Assembly: GCF_000972845.2 (NCBI RefSeq)
Contig: NC_040029.1
Coordinates: 941,702 to 1,005,701 of the forward strand
DNA length: 64,000 bases
Origin: Larimichthys crocea
Lineage: Eukaryota > Chordata > Actinopteri > Sciaenidae
Direction of reading: 5' to 3'
Part shown: piece after piece, positions 11,663-23,289 of the stretch
How positions within the stretch are numbered: the stretch's first letter is position 1
How the letters are laid out: each line of letters opens with the position of its first letter
The notes under the pieces: model-generated
Told to the model about the DNA's origin: nothing
What the model saw: only the letters and a program-made list of their open reading frames with translations
Database searches by the model: none
Made by a program: the position numbers and the translations under genes

Positions 11663-14059
11663 CTACAGCAAAGAGAAAAAGAGAGATGGGCAGAGAGAGA
11701 GCGGTGGGGAAGAGTGAGAGATACAAAGTTAAAAGACAAGAGGCAGACGAGAGAGGCAGGAAGTCAAAAAGAGCGACAGGCAGACGGCAGGAGAATTATT
11801 ATTTATTACAAAGAAAGATTAAAAACTCCAAAAATCAATGTCCAATTCGACAGAGTATTACTGGGACAGAAGAAGAAGTCCTGCAGCTTTCATCCACCTC
11901 TGATCTTATTCCACTGCGGCATTTAGCACAGCCTGAACATGTCTGGACATTTTGTGGGCCAACAACAGAAAGGTTTGAGGAGAGCTGACGATCACTGATC
12001 AAGGTAAAGCCTAATTGTGAGAAGTTGAAGAAGATTTCAGCAGGATATGCTTTATACCAGATAGATATAATAACCAGGGGTGTGGCTGGCACCAACAATT
12101 AAAAACCAGTAGCTAATAAAGGCAGAGTCAATGTCAGACTGACCACTCCTCTTGCTTTCTACTTTAACGTAAATTATATTTTTTGAACTATTTAATTCCA
12201 GTGGTTTCTAATTTTCTATATAATTTCTGCTCATTGCGGTTAGGCTCCTGTCAAAAACTTGTGATGTTTGTATCATATTAAAAGCCTGCATGAAAAGAGA
12301 AGACTGCAAGACTTTTAATGTAAGTAGAACACCTGGATTTAATGCTGTGGAAATCTACTTAACTTATTAAGAAAAGGGTAACATGGTGAAACCTTCGAGT
12401 TTGCATTAACTGGGGAACAAGAGTAATTTGAAATAAAATAAGCCAGATAAAAACCTGGTTCTCTCTGCCACTGTGGTAATTAAACAATGGGAGAACTTAC
12501 AGTATTCAGTTTCTTACAGAGACTTATTATGACAAGATCTATAGCGCTCTCATGTCTGTGTGCTAACGTGGATCTACAGCCAGGGGAAGATCTGACATAT
12601 CTCGTGTACAGACAGCAGAGTGGAATCGACTTTCTCAACTAACTCTCTGGAAGAAAAGTGGATAAACTTATTTCACCAGTTGAACTCATGACCCTTTAAA
12701 ACCAATCAATATATACTTGCTCCGCTTCATCACAAGGTATGAGCTGCTGTGGACGTCAGTTGTGAGCAGGTAGACTAAAGAATGATGTTTCCCCTCAGAT
12801 TGTTGAATTTGAAGGATTTTTATGAGACTTTAAGAGGAAGTACTTTACAAAACAAAGCTTTGAGACTGAAGTACACACAGGCACACAGGTTGTGAACTGC
12901 TGGTTCTTCTTTAAGTCATTACGCATAATAATCATTATGGGTTAATACAGATGAGTTGAAGGGATAATCATTCTCAGAACAAAACTGAAAATATCAGTTG
13001 CTCTGCGTAAAACAGTTAGGCCTGAGAGAGACCCAGCGCCTTTATTTTGACTCACTTTGCTGTGTTTGGAAGAATTGAATCGTTTCTTATATAAGCTGCT
13101 GCAGCAGAGCCGAGCTGACAGCAAAGCTGAAGAGGAAACCGAGATCAGAGCAGATCTGGAAGAACCTGCCCACCTAAATTCATCGTTCTCATCTATTACC
13201 ACACATCATTTGTAATGTCAGTGTGAGAGTTTTGCATCGCGTTCACAAACACTGCCTAAAAGCTTCATACAATGTTTATGGGGGTTAACTCATTTATTAT
13301 GAATGATTTGTCAGCACATTTGTAATTGCTGACAGTCACACCGGTTTGTGTTGTGCTTTACATACTACTTAAATTGTTTATCACGAGCAGCTCTGCATCA
13401 GTGCTTTATGAGCCATTTGTAAGCATCATCTATCCAGAAGTGTTTCTAATTCATTATGAATGTATTCACATGAGTGGATGAATATATATTATTTGCCGCC
13501 TCTAATTCACAAGTTGTAGCAAATGGCAGTCATTTGTGTCGACAACAGGGACTAATTGAAAAAAAGTAATATGGTGAGTGAGTTATTACGGTGTTTGAAT
13601 TTAATGTTAAGCAATGGTTCTTAATTCTAAGAAATGTCATTATTATTCACTTCATTCATTTAAGTTGCTCTAACCAATATTTTATATGAATAATGGGTCA
13701 AATTACTGCATAATGTGAATGAAGCCGAAGAGAATTATCACCAACTTTGCAGTTTATTCAGCTTTTATATTCTTTTAGCCTGTTGTTTTGATTTCACGTT
13801 CACTCCCACCACTGTCACCCATCAATAGACAGACAAAGTTAGGGACTAGCTGGTGGACAGAGTGGATTCAGGAGCTAAAGAGCCCGATCATTTTGGAGAA
13901 CAGAATGGAGCTGAAAGGAGAGTGACTTACACACAAACACAACTCGACATCAACAATAAAGTGTCTCTGTGTCTTCTGGTGTTGTGTGTATGCCTGAATA
14001 CAAAACTGCAGCCATTCCAGCTTTATTGGGTAATATAATATGTTAACAAATCAAACTTA

Positions 14060-14345
14060 AAGGAAGAGATGATCATTTTTATGACTAGAGTCGGAGGAGA
14101 ACACTGACAACACTCGCATGTTTGTCTGCTAAATATGAAGATAAAGGCCAAATGAGCTATAATAAATATTTGTTTTACCTTTGGACAGCCATACTAGCTG
14201 TTTCTCCCTGCTTCTATTGGACCTGAGCTAACTACCAACTACCTCTGGCTTCATATTCAGCATACAGACATGAGATCCATCGATCTTCCCATTGTACTCT
14301 TCACAAGAAAGCAAATACGTGTATTTACTAGAATGCTAATTTGTT
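14060..14345. repeat. Dispersed repeat, teleost type, diverged copy
   Basis: The order of landmarks is 'gagctataataaat', 'ttggacagccatactagctgtttctccctg', 'gagctaactaccaactacctctggcttcat', 'cagacatgaga', then 'cttcacaagaaagcaaata'. The same landmark order, sometimes reversed, recurs at 30,915-31,155 and 34,795-34,965. I recognise it as a repeat very common in percomorph genomes but cannot name the family reliably. Boundaries are approximate. Confidence 0.65.
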
Positions 14346-14658
14346 ATACTACAAGGCTAGGGTAGTCCATATGTTATTATCTGCTGCACTAAACCTTCAT
14401 TTCTGTCTTTATCCTGTATGTGTATGTAGTCGTTTGACATTCACAGGTAGCTGCTGTACATAAGTTTGAAAATTCCATAGTCATTATGGACACTTTACTG
14501 CATCTCATATGTCCTGTATGCATAATCACAGTTCATAGGGTCTGGTATGAGAGCTATGATTGTTATATTGAAGGTAAAATTCATTTCAAACCCGACTGTC
14601 TGACGGAACCTTGTTATTTCAGCATCACAGGTCTAGGCAGATTAAGCTCTGCAGGGCG

Positions 14659-14702
<44 letters not shown>

Positions 14703-14703
14703 A
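14659..14703. repeat. (TC)n(AC)n compound microsatellite beside exon 18 donor
   Basis: TC units (14,659-14,678) run into AC units (to 14,703). The tract lies ten nucleotides beyond the exon 18 donor on the transcript strand, where it reads as UG repeats followed by AG repeats. Confidence 0.93.
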
Positions 14704-14713
14704 GTGTTTTTAC

Positions 14714-14837
14714 CTGAACTTTGTCATGCAGCTCCTGAATGCTGCCGTCTTTGCGTGACACAGAAAACTCGGGGCTCTGTAGGATGGCCTCGCCACGGGT
14801 CATGTAGCTGTGGACCTCTGTGAAGTCCACGTCAAAC
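14714..14837 (-). CDS. dmd: dmd exon 18 (124 nt)
   Basis: This exon opens spectrin repeat 4: FDVDFTEVHSYMTRGEAILQ, then SPEFSVSRKDGSIQELHDKV and Q. Human exon 18 reads LDVDITELHSWITRSEAVLQ-SPEFAIFRKEGNFSDLKEKVN. The length equals the human exon. Its first base completes the arginine codon begun in exon 17. The usual helix-A tryptophan (HSW in human) is tyrosine here (HSY). Acceptor CCTCAG ends at 14,838 and donor GTAAAA starts at 14,713. UG-repeat tracts lie on both sides. Confidence 0.95.
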
Positions 14838-16222
14838 CTGAGGACACACACACACACACACACATTACCTGTGAGGCTCATATTGGTGAGCAGAAAACAT
14901 ACATGCTGCTGCAGTTTTCTAAAATAAACAAAACACTGCATCTTTGTTCATGTTCATTCTAATGACATTCAAGTCACATTCAGCATGTTGTGTTTGCACA
15001 TCGACAGCATTACGTTTGTGACCGATTCCAGTCAGAACAGCACAACATAGACTCGATCGCCTCCTCTCATTAGACAATATACAACTCCATCCAATGAGCC
15101 AGACGCGCAAATCTGCATCATTACGTCATTCAGTTAGAGGAGCCAGGACGTCGGTCAATCAGTGTGAGATTTTTATCTATTCAGTAAATATGCCTGATAC
15201 TTTGTTACATGATGAGAGAATATACACATGCAGCACCACCACAGATCTACATGCTGTACGCATCCATTTATGTTAATCACTGTAGTGGACTACAGTGTAA
15301 ATATAGATGGATATATATATAAGTATAAAACTATTCTATAATATAAGTATTCAGAACATTCACTTAAGAAACTACTGCTACTACTACCGCCAAAAGTTTG
15401 GCGACTTACAAGAGACAGATTAAGAAAAGAATAGTCCAAACTGAGGCAGCAGAGTCTGAGTCAGATATTCTGACTTTAGTAGCTGCAGTAATGGATGCTC
15501 TTGTTTCAGGTACAGTAACAGTGAGATGACGAAATATCATCCAGGAGGTTCAGTTTGACTAACAGATCCCTGAGGCTGAAGGCTCAACCGACAGTACTAT
15601 AAAACTATGAGGCATGAATGAATCAATGCATCTTTTGTTGGATTGACTACAGGTAAACAGTTTAAACATTTACGCACTGACCTGTAATCAGGTGAATAAT
15701 GTCTCATTCATGTCTCAACTATTTCACTGCTTTTGGTCAAACCGGATCATATTTAATGGATGAAATGTTTTCTGGTTCATGCCAACTGTAGCTGCTGTTA
15801 GCTTCTCATCACATCATGTTGTCTGCCCATTGTGTGCTTTGTATGGAAATTGTTGGACGTATAACTAACTCCTAAAACTCGTGACATGTAACTACAGCTG
15901 CTAATTGAACACAGTGCAATAAATGTAGAAGTATGAAGAAGCACCACTACTACTTTCCACCACGGCACAACACATCCTCTTCTAAGGTTACGTGCTACTT
16001 CACTACTGTGACAAGTTTCATTTGAAGCCGGCTTTTATTACCACCATCACAGATACTCATAATTGGTATCTGCAGTGTATCGTCACCTACCTGCCGAGAT
16101 AAGACAGCAGAAAGGGGTGCATGTAACTGAACATTTCACACAAGTTAGAAAAGAGGCTTTTGGTGCTTAAATACTCATTTTCATTCAGAGTCGACCTCCT
16201 CCATGTGGCGAGGCATACCCAC
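14838..16222 (-). other. dmd: Intron 17 (1.39 kb)
   Basis: This intron lies between exons 17 and 18. A CA run (14,844-14,864; UG on the transcript) sits only about six nucleotides from the exon 18 acceptor. The rest is unremarkable AT-rich sequence with no recognisable element. Confidence 0.8.
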
Positions 16223-16392
16223 CTTTTCCTGAGTTCAGAATCCACCACGACTTGTCTCTTCTTCTGTGGTGGCGGCGACTCTCGGGGCTGGCGCACAGCG
16301 GACACCTTCTCCCTTGTCGTCACCTTGGTAACGGTCGCTGTGACAGAGTGGGTCAGCTCGGACTGCTGGGACACGGTGACTGCCGTCGAGAG
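16223..16392 (-). CDS. dmd: dmd exon 17 (170 nt), hinge 2
   Basis: This exon encodes hinge 2, the flexible proline-containing linker between spectrin repeats 3 and 4. Peptide landmarks are LSTAVTVSQQSELTHSVTAT, VTKVTTREK, ESPPPQKKRQVVVDSELRK. The human exon has VTTVTTREQ and ELPPPPPQKKRQITVDSEIRK. It is 6 nt shorter than human (176 nt), and the proline run is three rather than five. Acceptor TTCAG ends at 16,393 and donor GTGGGT begins at 16,222. It ends two bases into an arginine codon. Confidence 0.95.
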
Positions 16393-18347
16393 CTGAATGT
16401 GCACACACACAGAAAATAAATTTAGCCGAGCTGCTCGCGACAGAAGGTGCTGCATCACTTTACAAGGGTCTGTCGAAATCATACAGATCCCAAACCACCA
16501 CTTAACACACACTCGCACATCTGTCTGATTGCGCACACACACACACACACACTGAGTGCAACAGTGTCCTTGAAAGGTGATGAGTCAGAGATCAGTTACA
16601 TCAATCACACATTAACACAACATAACAAACATGGGATGTGTGTGGAGTTTACAGATGTGAGTACGAGTGTGTGTGTTGGTGAGTGTGTACTCAGGCAGCT
16701 GTGAGATGCTCAAGTAGCAATTTGGGATTCCTGTGACTGTGACTGAAGGAAAAATGTTGTTTTTATGTGTTGCATGTTTAGATGAAGGCGTGTGCTTATT
16801 TCAATTCCAAGCATTGTTTACTGGTGATAAGAGTGTGTCTGTATGGTGTGTGCAGGCGCGTGTGTGTGCATGTGTGTGTGTGCAGGTCTGTTACAGCAGG
16901 GAAGGGCCTAATGACAGTTGAGCAGTGAGTACAACTACTGGGATGGTCTTGCTGCCATGGAAACGTGTGTGTGCTGCTGAAGTGGCGGAGGCTCTGTGTG
17001 TCTGCAGAGGTCAATCTGCTAATTATCTGACTGATTATAATGGACAAGTAATCGAGAGAGAGGGAGGAGAAGGAGGGGGAGAGACTGGGAGTGAGAGAGA
17101 GAGAAAGATGCGACTTAATCACATATTTGTGTTTGCTAAATTGCCGATGTTGTTATCACATGTTCTATTTGTTCTGATATTATTGATAAAACAGCTCATG
17201 TTCACACAGCTAGGCATTATATTTGCTCTGATTCTATTTTTATATGACACCTGGATATATTTGAATTGTTTATAATGCACATGTATGAAGGAGTTTAGGA
17301 ACAATAAGCTAGTAAAGAAGGCTGCAGTGTGAAATATTAATAATATCATTTCATAAAAGCACAAACGTGACAACAGAGATAGAGACAGAGGATTTCACTG
17401 AGACTGTGCAGATAGAGACGGAAATGAGAGAACAGCGGGAAAGACTTGGAACAAACAATTGAAACAATTGAGCAATCAAGAAAAGTGATAATTGTTTGAC
17501 AGAGCTGTCGGAAAGCACCTCCATCATCATGTGTGTGCATCGGTGCAGGCAGGAAGCATTGCACACTCAAAGTATCTAATTCCAGCCTTGCCTCCTCAAT
17601 GTTCTCCGCTGCTGTGGAACATGAAGCTCTCTAGGTGTTCAATGACCTTTGTCAGCCGGCCAATCCATTTATTTCCTCTGTCCCTCAGGCCAAACACTCG
17701 CAGCTATCGCTGCAGCATTCTTACAGAAGTGACCTCGGTGCATCCAGATGCGAGAAGGATTTCATTTTGACAGAAAACCAGAGCGGGCCATCTGTAGGGC
17801 TCCAACCAAAACAAACCAATTTGGTAAACCAGCGAGGAGCACACTGACTGTTTTATTTAGGAGAAGAAGAAGAAGACGTGCTCGGACTGGTGCTTCAATT
17901 TTTGATAGCTGTTGTCGATATTCTGAACGCTCATTCTGCCTCTAATCCAAACTTTCTCAAACCTGTTCAAGCTGCTAATCTTTAATCTGTGTTTCCTATT
18001 TTTAATCTTGGCCCCTGAGTTGCAACGTCATGCTGCTTTTCTTCTACTACCAAATCACAGACTGATTAAGAACTGAGTGAGTGAAATGAAGTGCAATCAG
18101 TAAACAGAGAAACAACCCAGACTGCCAGACAGAAGCTGACAGACGCTGACCTGACGCGGCCTTTGGCTGAACAAAAAAACTAAAAAAATCTGATTGACTA
18201 AATGTTTAGTCTAGTCTATAAGGCTAAGCTTACCTTCTCTTGATCCTGGCTTAATATTTAGCATATAAACATACTAGTGGTATTAGGCTTCTATCATTGT
18301 CAGCAAGATATTATAGTGAACTAAAAGGACACCTGGGTGTGGTGTAC
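16393..18347 (-). other. dmd: Intron 16 (1.96 kb)
   Basis: This intron holds a CA run near 16,531-16,552, TG-rich sequence around 16,640-16,890 and GA-rich sequence at 17,053-17,105. The interval about 18,210-18,300 may be a decayed fragment of the dispersed repeat family seen at 14,060. No gene is recognised. Confidence 0.75.
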
Positions 18348-18527
18348 CTGGGAGCTGCTCATCTCCAGACTCTGGACCAGTCGGTCCCAGCGCTGGGCGA
18401 AGCTGTCCAGTCTGGCCTCCAGTTTGCTGGCCACATCTTTGTTCTTGACACTGGACAGCAGGTCCTGACTCATGGAGCACAGTTTGTCCATGGTGGGACG
18501 CTTCACCTCCAGGTCTGCCTTCACCGT
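18348..18527 (-). CDS. dmd: dmd exon 16 (180 nt)
   Basis: This exon encodes the end of spectrin repeat 3: TVKADLEVKRPTMDKLCSMS, QDLLSSVKNKDVASKLEARL, DSFAQRWDRLVQSLEMSSSQ. The human exon has VLKADLEKKKQSMGKLYSLK-QDLLSTLKNKSV and FARCWDNLVQKLE. It has the same 60 codons and phase 0 at both ends. The RW in FAQRWDRL is the conserved helix-C tryptophan. Acceptor ACTAG ends at 18,528 and donor GTACAC begins at 18,347. Confidence 0.95.
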
Positions 18528-18650
18528 CTAGTGTAGCGCACATAGATACACACAGGCACACACAGCATGTCGTGGATTTAAGCACTAAAGTTCCTCCTTT
18601 GTTGTTTAATGAAAGAGACTGTTCTGTGGATCTGTTGCAGGGAGACTCAC
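18528..18650 (-). other. dmd: Intron 15 (123 bp)
   Basis: This is the shortest intron in the window and separates exons 15 and 16. Donor GTGAGT and acceptor TAG are both present. No other element fits within it. Confidence 0.93.
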
Positions 18651-18758
18651 AGCAAGACGGCGGAGGCACGCCACCATCTCTGCCTGCTCTTTCAGGTTGG
18701 AGGTCTTAATGGAGCGAACCAGCTCCTCCTTCTGAGTCAGCCAGGAGTCAAACAAACT
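18651..18758 (-). CDS. dmd: dmd exon 15 (108 nt)
   Basis: This exon encodes 36 codons in spectrin repeat 3: SLFDSWLTQKEELVRSIKTS and NLKEQAEMVACLRRLA. The human exon reads CLFSAWLSEKEDAVNKIHTT-GFKDQNEMLSSLQKLA. Length and phase (0/0) are identical. The tryptophan of SWL is the helix-A core residue. Acceptor CCACAG ends at 18,759 and donor GTGAGT begins at 18,650. Confidence 0.95.
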
Positions 18759-19962
18759 CTGTGGAGTGAGGGGAAGAGAGGAGGTGAGGTAGGGGAAGAG
18801 AAGGAGGTGTACATCCTCCTCCTGCGTATTGTCTGTGACAGCATCTCTCCCTCTGAACACTTGTGTTATCGGTGCACGGACAGTTCATTTGCAACCTGAG
18901 CCCGGGGTCGTACTTGAACAAGCATTTAGCCAGAGAACGTGAAAAAATTGAACCCAATGTATTTCCTGATGTTTTGAATAATTCATCTAATTAAATTTGG
19001 ATCTTATGGATGTCTGGAAGCCACTGGAGCCAATAAGCTCTTATTATAAAACACAGTGGAGACATTATCCATGATGAATCTGTACTTATGTGTGTAAATG
19101 AGTTATCACACTTAATCAAACTTCACCTCTGACGCTCCAGGCATTTCAGGCACATTATGCACAGGTACAATGTAAATATGTACAGTATGCACTTTGAAGG
19201 TAAGACTCCAGCAAACAGGAACTGAAGCATCCAGATTTTATTACAGTGTTTATAGAGAGAAAAAAGAATACTGACATAGCGCCAGTGTTAGAGCATTAAA
19301 ATGTCTTCTTTTTATTAACAGTAACAACAGTAAACAAAGGGTGACTATGACCCTAAGGGCAGCAATGCGAATCCAGTTTATGGCTTTAATTAGGACTGAT
19401 CAGTTAATCGTGTATAATCCGATGTTGTGATTTTAGCTTCCTCAATTATTAATCACAGAACATATCCGCACACATTTCATTTCCTTCACAATGGCTGTGA
19501 AATATGAACAGCATATGCTGATAAAAGACAGAAAATTAGAGTCATTTCTCATCAAAAACAGCAGCTAATTAATAACTCATTCAAATATATTGTTTTTATT
19601 ATATTAACTGGTCTTGAGATGAAGGTCTACAATGCTTCATTAAAAATGATTATTTAAAGGTTGCTCCACCACTTTGGTCCACACTCAGTAAATTAACTCT
19701 TTGATTGATTGCCATGAAATTTACCACAGATTCTTGGTTTTTATTAACTTTCTCCTGACATTTCCTTCAGCGCCATCATCACATTGCGTAACTGGTTTAT
19801 GACCAAATATCTCCTACAGTAATGGGAACATCTTTTTCTTTAATAAGTCTGTTTCAGCTTCAAATGCCTATTAAAGCTTGCACAATGTGGGAGCAGACAC
19901 GATCTGGATGATCTAATCTCATTATACATACAGCAAATACTGCTGTGATCCAGCCTCAGCTC

Positions 19963-19993
<31 letters not shown>

Positions 19994-20001
19994 ATACATA
20001 C
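18759..20001 (-). other. dmd: Intron 14 (1.24 kb)
   Basis: A CA run at 19,963-19,991 lies about ten nucleotides from the exon 14 donor (UG on the transcript). The remainder is AT-rich, and I recognise no gene or repeat in it. Confidence 0.8.
19963..19991. repeat. (CA)n microsatellite beside exon 14 donor
   Basis: This is an uninterrupted 29-nt CA run. On the dmd transcript it reads (UG)n starting roughly ten nucleotides after the exon 14 donor. Confidence 0.95.
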
Positions 20002-20103
20002 CTGTTCATTAGTGAAGTGCTGCCATTTCAGTAAAATCTCCTGAAGCAGAATCCAGCGTTCTTCTGTCCATCTACAAATGGCTGCCCAGCGATCACCTAG
20101 CAC
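20002..20103 (-). CDS. dmd: dmd exon 14 (102 nt)
   Basis: This exon spans the junction of spectrin repeats 2 and 3: [34 protein letters not shown]. The human exon reads [34 protein letters not shown]. It has the same 34 codons and phase 0 at both ends. The acceptor TGTAG ends at 20,104 and is preceded directly by a UG dinucleotide repeat instead of a pyrimidine tract. Donor GTATGT begins at 20,001. Confidence 0.95.
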
Positions 20104-20145
<42 letters not shown>

Positions 20146-23100
20146 CATCCATTAATGTCTACATTAACACAAAAATTCCCTTTGAATCATCTCCCCGGAG
20201 GAACTGAAACATTTTCGTCACATTGCCTCAAAGGCTGATGGATTCACATTTCCACTTGCCAGTTTAATGGTTTTGGCTGCCAAAAAAATGCAGTTTGATT
20301 TGCGCTGCTCTCTCTCCCAGAGGGACGGAGCTGATCATTACTTTGGAAGGGCATGAAATTCAGAGAAGGGTGGAAAATAAATATCTCTATTGTATTCAAG
20401 TGAATAGAGAGCATTGACCGTACAAACGGAGCGATGATGATCTGGAGATTTTTATGAACTGAAATGTTTTTTAACCCTTTCTGGTTTATTGGAACATTGA
20501 GGAACAATCTATGGACACGTGCACGAGGACACTCCTGTCAACATGCTGTGCGCTGTCATTTACTTTGGTGAACTAACCTTGTATGTCCCTAAAGAAGACA
20601 ATGCAGCTGGAAACAGCTGATGATGATTTTATTAACCATTTTCTATGCCAATAGAAATAAAGAAGCTAATAAAGCCAGCAATAATAAAGAAATTAACAAT
20701 TACTGAAGATTCAAAGATATTTTACTTTGAAAACCATCTGTCTGAATTGATCTGGTTTGAATTCAACCCTTTTTCAACATTTCAAGTTTCACGATTTCTA
20801 AGGTAACTTAGAAAGAACATTTTTAGCAGAAGTTTTCTTGAACTGCACCACTTTAAACTACATTCTGAAACTTTTAAGGAGCCATCAAACCAGATGAAAG
20901 GAAAATATGCTGCATGGACTACACATACAGTTTATAGCACTTCTCCACATGAATGTACAAAAGGACTTTACAATTTGCCTCTGATTGACCAGTCCACTCA
21001 CACAAAACACGGACGGACGTCAGAGGAGCTGCCATGTGGAGTGCAGGGCTGCCCATTGGGAGCAACCCTGGGATAAAGGACGACCAAAAACATGCTGTGA
21101 ATCCTTTAAAGCATTTAGTGATGGTTATATTTCACATGATTTACACTAAAACGTTAATCAACCTATAGTTTCCTTGGCTCTTTCCCGTCTTTTTGGCATG
21201 TGAGCTGTAAAAGTTTATCTTTCCTGACTCCACTGTATCAGCAAAGCAAAACGGGGGAGACACTCTTCCGTTACGTTTAACTGGCAAAGACAAAAAACCC
21301 ACAGTGTGTCCAGCGGACAAAGTCATCAGAGTGACAGAGAGGCAGAGAGGAGGGGAGGGAGGAGAGGAAATGAAAAGACAATGAGATGCAAAAAAAAAAA
21401 AAAGAAAGAAGTGAGAGACAAGCGGGCAGCTAAAGACAGACGTGGAGAGAGAGGCTCAGCAGGTTAATCTTAAGATGAATGGCCTGTAATTAATCAAGTG
21501 ACAGTTCAGCAGCGGGTGAGAAACCAGGGAAGGCACCTTCTATTTGCATTTTTACATTCTGGCACACAATGTTCTTTCATCTATTTATCTCGCTTATCTT
21601 GTATTTAGTAATAAACTGCACTGCAGGAAACAACGGTGGCAAAACCTCCAGACAGTCCAACACAAAGTTGCATTAGATTCCTAATAACGTTAGAGTGATT
21701 ATTCTTTGCATGCAGCACAACCAGTGTGTGTTCTGCATTGTAATTGCTTAAGATGTGTGGTGAATTTAAGTTTAGAGATTCTCATTTTGGGCTAATCTGC
21801 TTTCAGTACAGAGCAGCTTACTTTTAACCACGGCTCCTGAAACCTTTTCTCCCCAAGGAAGACTTTCAGCCACATCCAATTATCCAAATTTCTTCATTTC
21901 CTGTTCCCCTGTATCCGCAGCTCTGCCCAAATCTACCTCAGCTCACTCGCAGCTTCCCCAAAGATAACAGATTGAACTTCCCGAGATGAAATCACCATGA
22001 CTTCCTCTTTTCTCCTCGTGTCGACGTCCTATTTTCCACCAGATCAGCTCTCCATCACAGCTTGCATCATATGCTGCTCAGTGCAGATGCCTCAGCGTCA
22101 GGCTGCAGTCGCTGTTAAAATATCTTCTATTCGGTGTTCTCTTTACGCATGGACGGATTGTCATCACCGTGGACCCTGAAGCCAGATATCATTTCCACAT
22201 TTCCCTGTAGATGTCAGGAAATGTAATGTGCCTGTAATCCACAATCCAATGTTCTCCAAATCAGAGGGATGAACAGAAGAACAAGCGTCTTATTTTACAC
22301 AAGTGTGTAATTACATTATATTCTTATTTACATGTTTTATTGGCAGTGGACTGCTGACTTCTCAAAGTCCTGATATTCATGTGACCTAACAGTGGATGGA
22401 ATCACACATCAATGGCTACATTTTAGATGAGTGATGATCTTTGGAAGTAGCCTGCAGAGATTTGAGATAAAAAAAGAGCATTGGCTGTCAATCATTTTCT
22501 TTGAAAATGACATATTCAAGTCCCAGTGTTTCTTTACTTCAGTGGCACAGCTGCTGGTCTAATGTTTATATCAACAGCTCACCTAATCAGTTAGAGTGAG
22601 ATGCTTTCCAACAACACAATCCTGGACAATGATGGCAATAATGTGATGGTGCTTCAACGCCAGGCAGCGTGCGCAATTAAGGCAAGTATATTAGACAGCA
22701 GTGGAAATCAGTGGCTGCAGATGTAATAGATTTCAGCTTTATTCTTTGCAATGTATGCGAGTTAACAAGGAGAGCCGAGGCCCATACATCAGAGGCTAAG
22801 ACAAGCGTGGAGAATTAACCGCACAAACAGGCAGCAAAGTCTGGCTCCTGGCTGGAGTCTGTGTGATGATAACTTATAGAGTAAACAAAATCAGCAGAAA
22901 GCTACAACACAGAGGCACATCTCGCTGGCAAGGTCTAATTACTGCACAACACCAAAGACAAAACTATCTCGCGTTCAATCTGTTTTCCCTGAGAAAAAAC
23001 AACCCCGGTGTGCTGAGCCCAGTCCCACTGAGAGAGGGCGAGCGAGAGAGTGAGAGCATGTGGGAGAAAAAAGTGATAAAAAATGATCCCATGAGCTATT

Positions 23101-23169
23101 TCTTCTTTTATGACATTTTTCCAATTCAATTCAATGTCAGCAAACATTTGCGTTTAAGCGTGTCCTCAC
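20104..23169 (-). other. dmd: Intron 13 (3.07 kb)
   Basis: This intron carries the CA microsatellite next to exon 14 and a purine-rich stretch at about 21,330-21,460. The remainder is AT-rich sequence in which I recognise no gene or repeat family. Confidence 0.78.
20106..20144. repeat. (CA)n microsatellite abutting exon 14 acceptor
   Basis: This 39-nt CA run is read as about 19 UG units on the transcript. It ends at the TAG acceptor itself, so it occupies the place where a polypyrimidine tract would normally lie. Confidence 0.95.
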
Positions 23170-23289
23170 CTGAAGTTTGCTCTCCAAGGCGGCTGTGGCG
23201 CTGTCTCCGCTGCTCTCGTCCACCACCACCACCATGTGGGTCAGAGAGTTCACCCTCACCTGCTCCAGCTCCAGGTCCTCCTGCAGGAG
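23170..23289 (-). CDS. dmd: dmd exon 13 (120 nt)
   Basis: This exon encodes helix B/C of spectrin repeat 2: [40 protein letters not shown]. The stretch [20 protein letters not shown] is identical to human dystrophin; the strongest conservation in the window. Length (40 codons) and phase match the mammalian exon. Acceptor CTGCAG ends at 23,290 and donor GTGAGG begins at 23,169. A short UG-rich run lies just upstream of the acceptor on the transcript. Confidence 0.96.

Larger units (their letters stand above)
11663..14713 (-). other. dmd: Intron 18 (3.05 kb)
   Basis: This intron contains a dispersed-repeat copy at 14,060-14,345 and a possible weaker remnant at about 12,505-12,620. The TC/AC microsatellite at 14,659-14,703 abuts the donor side of exon 18. 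The interval 13,200-13,700 is AT-rich, with nothing recognised. Confidence 0.75.

Noticed and set aside
11266..11988. 240-codon plus-strand open frame
   Set aside because: It runs antisense through exon 19 and adjoining poly-A, TC and GA tracts. The coding signal is the minus-strand exon.
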